From positions 1 through 64,000 of the forward strand of contig CAICTM010000422.1 of NCBI GenBank assembly GCA_903772945.1: a stretch of 64,000 nucleotides of DNA. The letters run 5' to 3'. The stretch comes from Seminavis robusta (taxonomy: Eukaryota > Bacillariophyta > Bacillariophyceae > Naviculales > Naviculaceae). Position 1 is the stretch's first letter; the number at the start of each line of letters is the position of its first letter. Shown one piece after another: positions 33,401 to 45,748 of this stretch. Under the pieces are notes generated by a model. The model was not told where the DNA came from, ran no database searches, and saw only the letters and a program-made list of their open reading frames with translations. The position numbers and the translations under genes were made by a program.

Positions 33401-36233
33401 GAATGGAAAAGAGAGAAGCGGGCTTCTTTGCGGCATCCTGCTGGAACAGAGCGGCCGATTTCTTGGCCGCGCCTTCCCTTGTCTTTGCATCTATGCTTGG
33501 ATGCGTCGGAATAGAGAACAATGGACGGGACGAAGGCTTTCTCGTTCCATCGGCGCTGCTTGGGTTGACTGATATGGAAAACAGACCGCCTTTCATGGTA
33601 GTGCTTGATTTGACATCGTTTCCTTCGCTCGTGTTGGAGGAGCCTCCGTTGTCAGCGACTGCAAAGAGTGCAGGTTTGTTGCCAAGTCTTTGCGCTTCCT
33701 TCCGCGAGGGGCTTGACCTTCTCTCGTTATTTCTTCTAGGGGGTAGAGGGATGGAAAACAGGGCCTTCGGTTGGTCGCTGCCACCGGCTTCCATTTGCAA
33801 TTGGCTGGGCGTCTTAGGCACAACAAACAGCGGCGTTGATGTCGCATCATGCGCTACTGAAGCAACAGGAATCGAGAAATGTGCCGACTTCCTCTGCGAA
33901 ATGCTTTCCGCAGGAAGCGCGAAACGTGTCTTCTTGTTCCCATTTTCTGCCACCGGTTTAGCGCCGGATCTTCTTTTCCTTGTAAGGGATGGAGCACTCA
34001 AGAGCCGGTCCAATGCTGATCGAACAGTTTTCAGCGAGGCACTCTCGTGGAGTCCCGTCAGCGTTTTAAGCATGATTGGTTTTGGTTTGAAATCATCCAT
34101 TCCCAGATTGAGCCCCCTCTCAATATCATTTCGACTAGCATGTGCGGATATTCCAATGATGTATTGTCGAAAGTTCTTTCGATGCCTAGCCTCCCATTCG
34201 CGATATTGCTGTACGCAGTCCAGTCCATCCATCACTGGCATTAAGAAATCACATAACACCATGTCAAACATTGTTGCCTTGAGTTCTCTCAGGCCCTCCA
34301 TTCCGTCGACGGCCTCAAAGACCTGGTACCCTAATTTCGAAAGAGCCCTCCCCAGAATTTTTCGCACCGTTGTTGAGTCCTCGATGATGAGCGCGTTGAA
34401 CGTTCGCGTTGTCTCTACGGCATCGCCATCTGCTTCTTCTGGTACAGTTGGTGGTGACTCTGAATCTGGGTTTTCCTCGATGATGGGGCTTGCGGGCGGT
34501 GTCGACGGTAAGTCCGCCTTGAACGTAGGTATACTGTTCCCATCGCTTGTTTTGCCCGAAAGCGACTTTGCAAGTCCCACAAGCTCGGACACGTCCTGTG
34601 GAAGGACAATCGGTATGCTAAACCAAAAAATAGCCCCCCTTTGGTTGTCGCTGTGATTCTGACCTTCCGTGCCGGCCTCGGCTACCCCACTGCCCATCCT
34701 GCGAGCACTGCCACGTGCACCATTTACGAGAGTCGTTGTTGTTGTTGTTGTTTCCCCCGGGTGCATTCTCGTTGCGCCTCGTCGTCTCACTCCGTATTTA
34801 CCTCCCAACCAATTGATTTGGTATGCAACGGAGTATAGACCAAAGTTGGAGTTATCAATGTCCTGGCTAAAGAGAACTTGACTATCTCTGACTTCGACGT
34901 CCTTGCCCGTGTCTTCGCATTCAAACACGAGGCTTCCATCTTCGTCGTCGAATATAGTTAATGAAATGAAGCCACTGTTCGCGCGGGTGCATGCATTCGA
35001 GAGTAGATTGAGAGCGGAACGAAATATCTTGAGCCCGTCACTGACAATGTTTGTGGGTGCTGACGGATGCAGTGCGATGGTCAGTGGTACTCGCTTGGGT
35101 ATGCTGTTGCTGATGACTTCCAAGTTGGCCGCGAATTCTTTCATGTCAATGAAAGGCGACGCCTCCGCGAGATGCATAAGGTTGCGTGGCAAGGAGAAAT
35201 CTGCGGAAGAGGATGGTATTTTTCGATTCCCCCGCAGCGTTTCAATGGTGGACTGACATATCCGTAGCATCATATTCGAGCTCCGCACGGCGGCGGATGT
35301 GTACTCTCTCCGTTTGTCCCCTAGCTTTGCCTGGAATTCCCCGTCCTGTTGCAGCAACGACAGAGACAACTGTATTCCCGTCAAGGGAGTGATGAGATCA
35401 TGTGCTGTACATGCGACCAAATGGGACGGACTCCCTTGCGTGGTAAGCTTCCGTCGATCAACCATGGCTTTGACCATGAGTTGTCCGAATTCCTTTAGGT
35501 TTTCTCTTTCTGCTTCCGTTGCCCCCGTTGGCCGCGGTTGTGTCGCTAGCATGCAAAAGGCGCCTAGTCGGTACCCTTCTGGGGAGACAAGGGGGGCGCC
35601 CGCAACGAATCGAAATCGAGGAGGGATGGTATTTGTCGTAGATGAATTGTTGTTGGTGCTGCTGTTATCAGCGCTGCTCTTTTGAAACATTTCGTCCCTT
35701 GCAGTGTCGGGTATGTCAAAGATAGTATTCTGCTTCATGATGATTCTGGCGAGGCTCGAGAGCATGTCTCTTGTGAGCTGCTGTTCGCAGTCAGACTCCT
35801 GATTGCAGCGGAACCATATCCGTCCCATGTCCACTAGGCTCAGGAATGTGTATGGCGTGTCCAAGACAGTGGCTGCCATTCTGGTCAGACGATCAATACT
35901 CTCGTCTCGTTCAGAGTCCATCAGGTGATACGATTTCAGGACTTGTAAGCGTTCCAACTCTTCAGAGAGACTCTGAGGCTCCGCTGTGCCCACGTCGCAC
36001 GATGTAACTAACCATCCGGACTGAGTAGTCGTAGTGGATGATCTACTGTTTCTTCTTCTTTGTGGTTGTTGTTGCGTTCGATGCGATTCTGCTTCTGCAG
36101 TTGCCGACTCTCCTGCTGGATTTAGAGGACCTCTATTGGTACCAGTTCCCTTTACAACATCAGAAGACTCAGTGTGACTGCTTGGACCTCCGCTATCCCC
36201 TGAAGCGGGTCCAGAAGGAGTCGGTGACGACAT
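30425..36233 (-). CDS. Hybrid sensor kinase with long PLF[SA]I-repeat tail (frame broken in the repeats)
   Basis: Starts at ATG 36233; the frame continues to 36314 only through a TTG. Same order as the kinase at 1363: GAF (about residues 90-260), HisKA with His278 (TAHDLITPLTG), ATPase region with a better N-box (LNLLSNACTR), EDTGKD and FWFSIPI, then a receiver with Asp662 (CDFLMPVMDG). After residue 740 the chain is disordered and carries LFSI/LFAI-type motifs, first irregular, then as a tandem array to 30425, where it ends PLFDIGTSKR. The frame opened at 36233 stops at 32832 (1133 aa). Beyond that the same repeat peptide continues in other frames, with four frame changes, several at G or C runs. 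So either the tail is truncated in this copy or the assembly has homopolymer errors. Inference: kinase with a multivalent docking tail. Confidence 0.75.
30940..33240 (-). repeat. Coding tandem array, ~207-bp unit, 12 copies, with ~805-bp higher-order duplication
   Basis: The landmark TGCGGTTTTCTGGAAT.GCAA recurs 12 times (30948, 31150, 31347, 31530, 31748, 31953, 32152, 32340, 32556, 32748, 32957, 33168). Each unit codes about 69 residues with three motifs: PLFAIPENR, PLFAIPQKD and PLFSIAVN. The four-unit block 31230-31970 is nearly identical to 32040-32780, offset by 805-808 bp, indicating a recent block duplication. Confidence 0.85.
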
Positions 36234-38098
36234 TTCTCTCCTTGACTTGTTCTTGTTGTTGTGTATCACGGTCTGTACAATTCTCCCCCCAAACACATCT
36301 AGTCTAGCTAGCAACTACAAGTCGTTCCTTCCAAACGAAGTCTCGCGTTGCTTCCGAAAGAAGCAAATGTTCTAGCTAGCTAGCTCTAGACAGACCAAAG
36401 TCAATCGTCAGAGTCCAACAGGCAATTCCTATCTGTCGTTTGGAGGGTGGCAGAGTGCTGATGTATGAGGCGCTGTTTCCGGTTGTGACTCAAGGTTTAT
36501 CCATCCTCGTCTTTCCCTTTCCTACGTCCTACGTCAGGGTTAAGTTTTAAAGCGCAGCTGAAATATTAAATCAATGAGAACCGTTTCACCTCTCAAATGA
36601 GATTTCATTCTTAAATAGCGACGTATAAAACAATAAGCTGCTTGGACGCTGAAACCAGAGGTTCGGATCCTTAATACCGCTACCTACAGTGTACCGGTTT
36701 CCCAGCATAAGCAGCAGTCTGTTTATCCTTCTTTCAACAGTGCTTTTCTTTCCATCGTGAGGAACCTATCAGCCACAGACAAACAGATATCAAAGCCTAC
36801 GATTGTTCGCTGCGTTGCATTCGTTTTTGCTTTGCTATGGCGGCGGTATTTGATTCCGGCAGTGGTCTGCTCAATGCAACACCTTCAAACTTGCTTTGCC
36901 TTGATTCGATTTGGCGGATCCTTCAACAGTGCAGGCCGGTATGATACAGATGTGCGAAGTTGAAACAACAGCATGGGCGCTAACAGAGACCTGGCAGCAG
37001 TCGCAATGTCCTGCAGGATACATTTGTCTACTTTCTCTTGCTCTCCAGCTGATGTTCCCCATTAGCACGAGCGACTGACATGAAAGACCAGATCACGAAC
37101 TCAGCTGGTGCAACTTAGCCTGTGGCAACCAAAAAGAAGTTAAACTACTGTGGTAACTTGCCCTCTCCTGGCCAAAGATCTTGCCAGTGTTCCAATGTAG
37201 GCAGCAGTCTCCATGGAGACTGGAGACATTAATACTGTAGATGAGCTGCAAACCTTCCGTGTAAAAGCTGGCACGGGGAACATAGCTTTTTAGTCTACCT
37301 TGAGTTCTATTATTACTATTTAATGATTTATTTTGCGGAAGATCCCCATGTCAAAGGAAGACAGCCTGGAAATTCAGGCTGAAAGATGCGGTAAAAACAA
37401 AAGTTTCATACAAACCTAAATTTCAGCTTTTACCTAGACTACTAGTACAAGTAAGTGTATCCATTTGTGCGCCTGCCGCACTCTCTTTTTCGTTGACTGA
37501 TGCGTCGTCGTGCCAGTATTATTCCCCACATCACCCATCACCCTCTCATTCAGATCTCAGATACTAGACTAGTACCCCACACTTCGACCATCATTATCAA
37601 AACAATTTGCTGATCGTTTGATCTCACAAAACAACAACACTCGATTGGCGACGGGTAGCTATCTAGCTAGCTTGCTTGCCATAAAGAGTTAGTTGAAGCG
37701 TAGTGGCAACCTCGAGTCTTTGTTGAGAAAATCGCCGACTTGAAGGACAATCAGAGCTAAAGACATTGATTCTGCCTTGCTCTGTTGAGCTGGAGATTAA
37801 TCTCTCGTTTAAAGTCCATTCCAACTCTAACTCTTCCGTCAACAAGTTTGTGGAAGATAGGTTTCATTGCTTCAATTGAATCAAGACTTTTGTACGAGTC
37901 AAGTTGGAGGTGCACGTGAGACCCTTTTTGGAATTTTCGTTGTTGAGTTTGTCCGAAGCATCAGCAATCAATACCGTTCAGCGTGTCAACTCCTTGTTGC
38001 AAAGAAGACTTTATTCGATATTCAGGCCACCGAAACTGAAGTGAAGTGCTCTATCAAGATCCCAAACATTAATCTATCGCTACATCTATCTGTCGACG
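36234..38098. other. Divergent intergenic region, no gene seen
   Basis: 1.9 kb between the starts of the tailed kinase (-) and the CLC gene (+). It carries (AGCT)n near 36375 and short unsupported frames; promoters of both genes are expected here. Confidence 0.55.
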
Positions 38099-41000
38099 AT
38101 GGCGTCCAAACAAAATGACTTGCCCTTCGCTGGCGGTGGAATCAGCGCAGACCCCGAAACGGGGATCCCCCCACCTTCTCCTCCTGCTCAACGTCCAGTA
38201 AGACGAAAGACATCAAAACAGATTCGGGAAGAGTCCCAAGCCCGTCGTGTCCGAACGGCTTCTGATGGTTCGACCTTTGGGGCGTTTTTCCAAAACCAGG
38301 AATTGGTTGGTAGTGCACTCTCACATCACCACAATCCACATGGTGAGCATGGTCAACAAGGTCCGCGAAGACGTAGATCCGCCAGGCGACCCAAGGATGG
38401 ATCCCCTCCAAAGCAACCTCCCAAAACCAGTGGAACCGGATCTGATTTGGGAGATGTGGCTTCCATGGCAATTGCAGGACTTGGCATAGATGTCGACATG
38501 AATGAGTTGATGGGAGGTGGAACGTCACCCCTTACAGCGAAACCAAAAACCAGCCGACGGGGACTATCGCCTCCAGGCACTGCAGGAAGGAAGACGTCAC
38601 AGTTGGAAACTATTCCTGATGATTCTGAACATCATGGTTATGTTCCACGTCCAGGAGAGCAATTGGATCATTCTGCAGGCAGGCAGACAAGTTTCATGCG
38701 GTCCAGCATCATGACCACTGACAGTCTTCGTATCAGTGAAGGGTCCGCCGATTTGGAAGAGGATGTAGCAGGAATGTTGAGTCAGATTGACCGTGACAAC
38801 AGCTTGTTTCTCAGTGAACTTAGCGATGGCGGTTTTGCCAATCTGGTGAGAGGAGGCCCTGAACCAGCCGGCAGGCAATCATTGCTGGGGTCCTCAATAT
38901 TGGACAAGCAGTCATCTGGGTCCCTGTACAACCAAGGAAAGAGGCAGTCGCTGCTTGGATCTGCCATATTGGACAAACAATCGTCTGCATCCCTGTACAA
39001 CCAAGGAAGTGCTGGCGGGAAGCCGACCCATGCGAAAAAGGTTTCTGGTCAAAGCGATAACTCTAGCCAGCAGCACCAACAGCAGGAAATCGCCTCATTC
39101 GCGGCCATGCTCCACAACGCCGATTACGGGGCAGTTTCAACATCTGACAGTGGGGCTCATCCGCTCAAATTCGACAGTGGTCCGTTACCCGTGGCTAAGG
39201 ATCCTGATCCAGTCGCTGCGAGACATACGCTTCCGTACTCGTCCACTCCACCGGCCAAGGAGAGATTTGAGGACGAGCCGGAAGAAGAGAGCGAAGCCGA
39301 CGAGCGCTATTCCATTTTTGACCTGATTGATCCCACCGATTGGCTTGTTCGGTGGCTGACAAAAGACGCCAAAGTGAGCCCCGATGGTGCCCGCTACTTT
39401 GATGAGAGTGCGGAGTACACCATTGCGGGGCTCGTGAGGTGGTTGTTCTTCAATCCCTACTACCCGGAGTTTTCATCATTACAACAGCACACTTGGGCCG
39501 TTGTTCTCGGTATTCTAATGGGTTTGTACACCGCTTTTTGGAAGGAAATAATCGAACACAGTGTCGAGTTCATGTGGAAAGAGTTACCAGAAGCATTGCT
39601 TGAATGGGGTGTCTTCACGGAATTGGATGGATCTTTCCCGCTCTACCACTACATGTGGATATGCCCGTCAATTTGGGCAGGTATTCTATCCTACATCTTT
39701 GCGGCCTTGCCAACCCCCATCCCTGGCCAAAACGAGTGGATTACAGCAGTTCATTTGATGGGAGTGCAAGACTCGGAGACATTTTTCCAGCTTTTTGTTC
39801 TTTCGACCCTGGGAATGGCGTCAGGATTGTCTCTGGGTCCGGAGTTGCCACTTGTCTTGACCGCCGGGATGATCGGTTCGTGGCTGGGCATAAGATGCAA
39901 GCAAAGTATTCTTCAAGCGCGCACAATGAACATCACATGTGCCAGTGCGGCTGTGGGGGGTTTCTTTGGGTACGTCATTCCAAGGATGTTTACATATTTT
40001 GCCCCGTTTGTGTTTCTAACCCAAGATGTCATGGTTTAACTGGTCAATCACAATAACTCAGGTTTCCCATGGCAGGTAGGTCGCATTCTGGGTCGGCAGC
40101 TTTTGTGGCCCGTGAACGTGTTGGGTGGATCTTCTTAACCACTTGCCCGGTATTTGCCGTCTAGGTGCTCTGTTTGTTTTGGAGATTCCACATCGCATGG
40201 GGCTGCAATACTTCGAGGCCCTTTCGCCAGCCACGATTGCTAGTATTGTTGCTGTTCTGTGCAATCGTCTTGTGACGGGAAATGATGTCACGGGCTACTA
40301 TAAGTATGTCTCCTGTTGTTCGAACATGCTGGTCTACGGCGAAACCTAAACCTTTCTTTCGTTGCTGTAGTTACCCCTTTCTAACTACTTCCCTTCCGAG
40401 TGAGATCTTCTCGAGTGCGATTGTATTTGGGCTTTTTGGAGCATTCGTTGGGACGATCTATGCTCGATCAGTGCTCAAGCTGAAAGGTCTTGTTCACGAT
40501 TTCTTCCATGAGCATCATGATGATCATGGCAACGCAGCACATGACGAACATACTTTCAATCAACCCGATGGCAAGGGTAATTCAGTTCCGCATCACGACG
40601 AAAAGACGCCGTTAATGAATGGCAACACGGTCAAAACAACGAAGTCAGCCCCTCCAACCCTGGCGCTCCACCGTAGGATAGCTGAAAAGGCTCAGAAATA
40701 CTTCTGTTGCGTGATCCCGCACGAACCGACCCGTGCTGCAGCTGCCGGGGTTGTTGCCGGTGCCATGGTTGGCGTCATTTGCATGTACGTGCCATTCTAT
40801 CCTGTCTTACAAAAACCGTCTACAGCGTGCTCGTACAGCCCATTCTCACTCCCAACTCTACTTGTTTATGTTCGCTTTCCATCAATCTAGGTTTGTTCCA
40901 CACGTAATGTTCTGGGGAGAAGCTCAGCTTCAAACCTTGATAGACAAAGGACGCACGCCCTTGCCTGTTTTTGGTCAGGAGGATGAGCCGACAGCAGCAC

Positions 41001-42674
41001 TGACCGCGAAGGCCTTCTGCCTTATTGATCCGAACGTGAGTGCCTTCCTCCCAAGTTCGATTTTTCTCTTTACGGAGGGATCTAATTCTTTTCCAATGTC
41101 ATTTGGTATCGTAGGACGCCGAAGCAGTGAAAGCTGGCTTTGGTATGGGGTGCTCTCTTCTCATAACCATGGCCAAGATAGTTGTTACGGGGCTGTCGCT
41201 TGGTAAGTTCTTCTGTCTCCGTGTCTACCTCTGCTTCCCGTGCAGGCGAAAGGCTTACGATGCGCTCCCTGCTTCTGCAATCTTTATTTCTGCCTGCTCA
41301 GGAACTGGTATAATTGGTGGGCACTTCTGGGGACCGCTGTTTTCGGGTTGCGCCGCTAGTCACTTCCTCACCGATGTAAACTTATGGCTCAGCGACAGAA
41401 TTGGGTTTGGGGCCACCCTTGCGGCGTACCCGTGTGTTACCATATTGTGTACCATGGGAAGTACGCATGTCGTGACTTTTCGAGCACACACAGCCATCAT
41501 GCTCATCCTGACGCTGACAATCAGCGCATTCGACCCAGAGGACGCATCAGCAGGGGGTACTGGTGGTGGTGGTGACTATTCGGCAGTCTTTCCACTCCTT
41601 GTGGTTTCTGTATTTGTTTCACTGCTGGTTTCCCGTCGTACCGTCTTCTACAAAGCTCAACGAAGTCGCGTGGATATCATGGCACTTCCCGAAGTGCTTT
41701 GCGAGCCAGGGAAAGAAGGAATGCCGATGGTTATGGTGGACTACGCTAGTGAAGAGGACTTTTACGACGGGGACTCATATGACGAAGACGGGGACTACAT
41801 GTCAGAAGATGACTTGGATTCGCCCAAGGAAGCGGCAACCACGGGTGCACATCCATTGTTACGACAAGCTGATGACAGTCGGGGCCATGTGGATCTGGCA
41901 AGCAACACAAGCCCAATCGCGAAGCCGACGGCAGCGGCCCCTGAACCGATTGCGACTGCCGACTACACAACATCCAGGAGAGAACGCGAGATTTCCACGG
42001 AGTCGACTCAGTCCGCCAGGAGCCGTGGGTCAAGTCCATTGCCTCCGAGGCCATTGGACAGGAAGAAGACTAGTAGCGGTGATTTGAATTCAGTCAAGGA
42101 AGATTCGAGCAAACCCAATTCTGTAAATTGGGATGCTGGTCTGGACGCACTGCTTTCAACACCCTTGGAAAGTGAAGATGAAATCAAGAAGAAGAAGCAT
42201 AGGCGTATTCGAAGCGCGCCAAATGTTGACTTCGGAAAGAGATTCCAAAGGGACCGAGCTGCGGTGAAGCCAGGACAGTCCGACAAGAGTCTTGGTGATA
42301 CCGGCAGCACCAGTGCTCGTCACGCCAGGAGCGATAGCTACGGTAGCCAAAGCAGAGTCATGCGCGTTGCCACAATCGGGCAGCTGTCGGTGGATCACCC
42401 CGATCTTTTGGAGCAGGCTCGGATGATGAGTTCCACGTCCGCCATCAGCGTAGAGTCGCGTCATGTCCGACACCCCAGTATGCCCTCCCGCTTCCCTAGG
42501 GGTGATCGTTTGCGAAGCCACAGCAGGGGCGATTCCCTGTCATCAATTGGGGCCGCTTCTACGGGGCCACCCCTTCACGTTGCTGTGGACAGGCAGGGTG
42601 TACCAGCGGCTGATATTGAACGTGCCTTTGCGTCAGCTGTCAACCGAGAGTTGGTCGGAAAGAAACAAGGATGA
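38099..42674 (+). CDS. CLC-type chloride channel/antiporter
   Basis: Seven exons: 38099-39969, a 14-nt microexon 40062-40075, 40165-40303, 40371-40784, 40891-41035, 41115-41202 and 41302-42674. The introns are 92, 89, 67, 106, 79 and 99 nt. The total is 4044 nt, 1347 aa. ATG 38099 has A at -3 and G at +4. The first 440 residues are disordered, with a duplicated RQSLLGS.ILDKQSS segment. The CLC membrane domain covers about 455-1000. It holds SLGPELPLVLTAG (Glu in the gating position), GFPMAGALFVLEIPHR (spanning the microexon) and GTGIIGGHFWGPLFSG. A His/Asp-rich loop (FHEHHDDHGNAAHDEH) is inserted midway. The tail of about 350 residues is acidic and Ser-rich without CBS domains, unlike most eukaryotic CLCs. 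Likely role: chloride or nitrate transport, possibly proton-coupled, in an organelle or plasma membrane. The last intron is in frame. Confidence 0.9.
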
Positions 42675-43048
42675 GGTCATCGATACATTTTTTGTTGATT
42701 GTAGTGTATTTGGAAAGTCATGCTGCTTTGTTATCGTATGAAAACACAATCTCGATATTTGTTTGTAATTGTAAGCGCTATAACGATAAGATAAGTACGA
42801 AACACCTTCACTGTCAATCTCAATGGCTTCGTTTATACTCTTCTGCAGACTTTTCACTTTTGGGCAGTGATATCCCAATTGTAAGGGACCGCACCAGTGC
42901 GCATTGCAAGCACGGGGCGAGCAGCACCCGCTTGCATACCCCGTACCATGTCCGATGAGGCTGACTTGGTTTCCGTTATGACATTACTGCTATCATCTGT
43001 TAGACTCCACTCCAATGCCGGAAGCGCGAAGTTCAGCCAATCATGTCT
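42675..43048. other. Intergenic between converging genes
   Basis: About 370 bp, 3' flank of the CLC gene and of the split gene. Nothing recognised. Confidence 0.5.
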
Positions 43049-44067
43049 CTACTGTACCGTTGCCTTTGTTGCCTGAGAGAGTTGGGTGGAGTTGCCGAGA
43101 CGAAACCATCCATCACTTCTGAAGATGGATAGATAATGTTCTCCATACTTGGAGAAATCGGACTCCGCCATCCAGAACCGAATGCAGTTTGACTCGCCGA
43201 AGCCCACTAGCACCCATTCGATACATGAGAGTAACTGGACGTTGGAGTCCATTGCCAGGATGTTTCTTCGGATTGATTCCGGCGAGCCTCCATGTCCCAT
43301 CATGAATGCGTACTTCAATGATGCGATTTCAGTCTCACTGAGTGATTTTGGCTTCGATGGTTCCAGAATAAGGCCAAGGGCCGTGCTGTGACAGTCACCA
43401 TGGTGCAGGCTGCACCCTTGCATGGTGAGGTCAACCGGGATGACCACTTCATACTTACACACTGGTTCCGTGAAGAGGGACAATTCCAGTGGCAGCAGTG
43501 CTGGTGTTTCTTCCCGCTTGCATTGCATTTTCAGAGCTAGTTGTGTGCGAAGGTCAAGACAGTACGGCCCAACACTTCACCTTGTTCTTTGTTCCGCTTT
43601 GGTACTGGTACCGGGGTGGGGATTCCTCGGCAACACGAGCTTCTGTGTTGAATGGCTTTGCGGCCGTGGAAGCCAAGATCTCGTCGAGCACACAAGAGAT
43701 CCAGTGGAGTGGATATCCGAGGCGATGCACGCAAAACTCACAAACTCGGACGAAGAGCGCAAGAGTATTGGGGTAACTCTCGACAAGAACTCTTGCATTG
43801 GCATCTCGCTGGCTCGGTAAGACTGTCAACAGAAACAGTTGGTGCAACCAAGTTGTGATGTCCTTCTTCAAGGGCAGTTTCAATGGTTTATCTGCCAAAG
43901 TCCAAAAGTAAGTCTGCCAAGCGTCGATGTCTGGCTGTCCAAGTAGCTTCATCCCCAGAATGCTCTCGACGCTGCGAATGCCCTGGATGCCTGTCGGACT
44001 GTACACGTAGTGCGTATCGTCATCCCAAATCCCACAATTCAACATGATGTTCATTCCAGCACTGGGG
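43049..44067 (-). pseudogene. 3' part of a host gene split by the retroelement
   Basis: Minus-strand coding from 44067 to 43049, opening with PSAGMNIMLNCGIWDDDTHY. It has a probable 64-nt intron 43580-43517 (GTGAAG donor, CAAG acceptor) that joins two open frames in phase. The protein has motifs such as IQGIRSVESILGMKLLGQ and SCIEWVLVGFGESNCIRF that I cannot place in a family; it resembles a soluble globular enzyme. Its 5' part continues at 53086 in the same frame on the far side of the element (KSFLLLMT then D-PSAGMN), so the gene was intact before insertion. Any ATG seen at the left junction belongs to the element. Function unknown; the gene is presumably inactivated on this haplotype. Confidence 0.6.
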
Positions 44068-44068
44068 G

Positions 44069-44250
44069 CTATCGCCATGACTCTAAGCAGAGCAATGTGG
44101 AAGCACACTTGCTCCTGCCTGGACTGGTACGTCACCGTAGATAGAGTTAGGGTTTTCAAGGGGATTGATCAGTCGGTAGGAGCCAATCCAAGCCACACAT
44201 TGCTAGTAGCCACCAATCGAAGAGGACAATGGCGTCCTTTTCTTTTCTTT
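44069..44250 (+). repeat. Split direct repeat A1
   Basis: Begins CTATCGCCATGACTCTAA and ends near ATGGCGTCCTTTTCTTTT. It is repeated at 52661-52840 with many single-base differences. It forms the left end of the element. Confidence 0.85.
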
Positions 44251-45748
44251 TCTTTCGAACGGCTACTCGCTACGGCTACTAGCATGTTGTTCCCGCTACT
44301 ACTACTACTGCTACTGCTACTGCTACTGCTCTCGGCCATTGGTCTGACAACAGGAGCCCTGTTCTCTGTCGAGATCGAGTGCTTTTACCACTCGATTCGT
44401 GTGCTTTTTCCACACGAGGCTTTCGTGTGCTTTTTCCACATGAAAGCACTCTCAGGCCATGATGCGTTCACCACCTGGTGTTCTGCTAGCCACTGCTATG
44501 ATGCGTTCACCACCTGGTGTTCGCTAGCCCCAACGGCGAGTCACCGACTGGTGCTCCCACCAAACCTCCACGACACCAACTGGTGCTTCGTCTCCTCTCT
44601 TGAGCGACACCAAGAACTGGTGCTTCGACTCCCCTCCTCGGCCAACTGGCCCGGAGTGCATCCTCTCCTCCTGGCTGCCGCTGTTGCCGTGCGTCCCGAC
44701 TCCAGGGCCATGGTCGATCTTCGCGATTTTGCGATTTTCAACAACAACAGAACGGCCCTTAAGTCTTCGACTGATCTGCCGCCTAAGTCTTGCGCTCCTG
44801 GCAAGATTGGTGTCCCTTATGTCTTCGAACTGGTGACTGGGTTGTTATCCCCACTTTAAAAATCCGGAATCCGACCCGATGACGTCAGTCGTGACCGGAT
44901 CTGATGACGTTACCGACGTGTTTTTCATCCATGCTTTCGAAATATTTTAAGTCGATGCATGAAAAGTCCTTCGCGTGAAGACGATGCTTGAAAAGAACAT
45001 GGGGGCCTCTAAGTCTCTGACTCTGCCCTCTAAGTCTCTGCCCCCGCCCCTTAAGTCTTCCAACCACCGATGACTTGGTGCGCCGCGAGACTTATGTCTG
45101 GTCACCACCACTGACTGTTCAGTGCTACACCACACACTACCACTGACTGTTTCAGTGCTACACCACACACTACACAGCCACACCACCCATTACAGTGACA
45201 GCCCTTGGTATCCCTGACAGGCTGGTACCTGACCAGGCACCTGTGTCAGAGATTGGGGTTGACTCATTGCAATAGATCCCCAGTTCAAAAGCTACTTGGC
45301 TGGTAGCCTTTGGGTTTCTTGGATTGGGTTCAAGCCCTGTGCAATCCTACAGCAACAGTACCTGTCTGTGCTACTGTGGTGGTGGCCCTGGTTCCTTCCA
45401 TTCCAGGCTATGCAGTGCAACACTATGAGGTCATAATCCCAATCCTGAAAGCTTCCAAACAAGCCTTCCCTGATTTGGACCACTGCATCCTGCTCTCTTG
45501 TTGCCTTCCAGTTGCCTGCCTCCCAGTTGTTGCCTCCCTTCCAGTTGCTGTCCTGTTGTTGTGAGTCCTTGCTTTGTCCAACTCCAGCCCCAGTTCTGTT
45601 TGCCTGGTGCTTTTGCTGCTGGTTCTGCCTTTATCCAGTTCCTGACTGTTGTTGCCGCTCTCAAAAGCATTGTTGCCGACAGTTCATTGAGTCATTGAAT
45701 TGTCCCACCAACGACACTTCAACACTCCTTCCAGCACCATCCCCAGCC

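Noticed and set aside
33403-34656. 417-codon open frame on plus
   Set aside because: Antisense to the receiver and tail of the kinase at 36233; no domain or start context.
36655-36680. GAGGTTCGGATCC as a tRNA B box
   Set aside because: No matching A box or acceptor stem at the right distance on either strand.
40304-40370. Reading through CLC introns to extend the exons
   Set aside because: Frames end quickly and break the conserved membrane motifs, while splicing restores them in phase.
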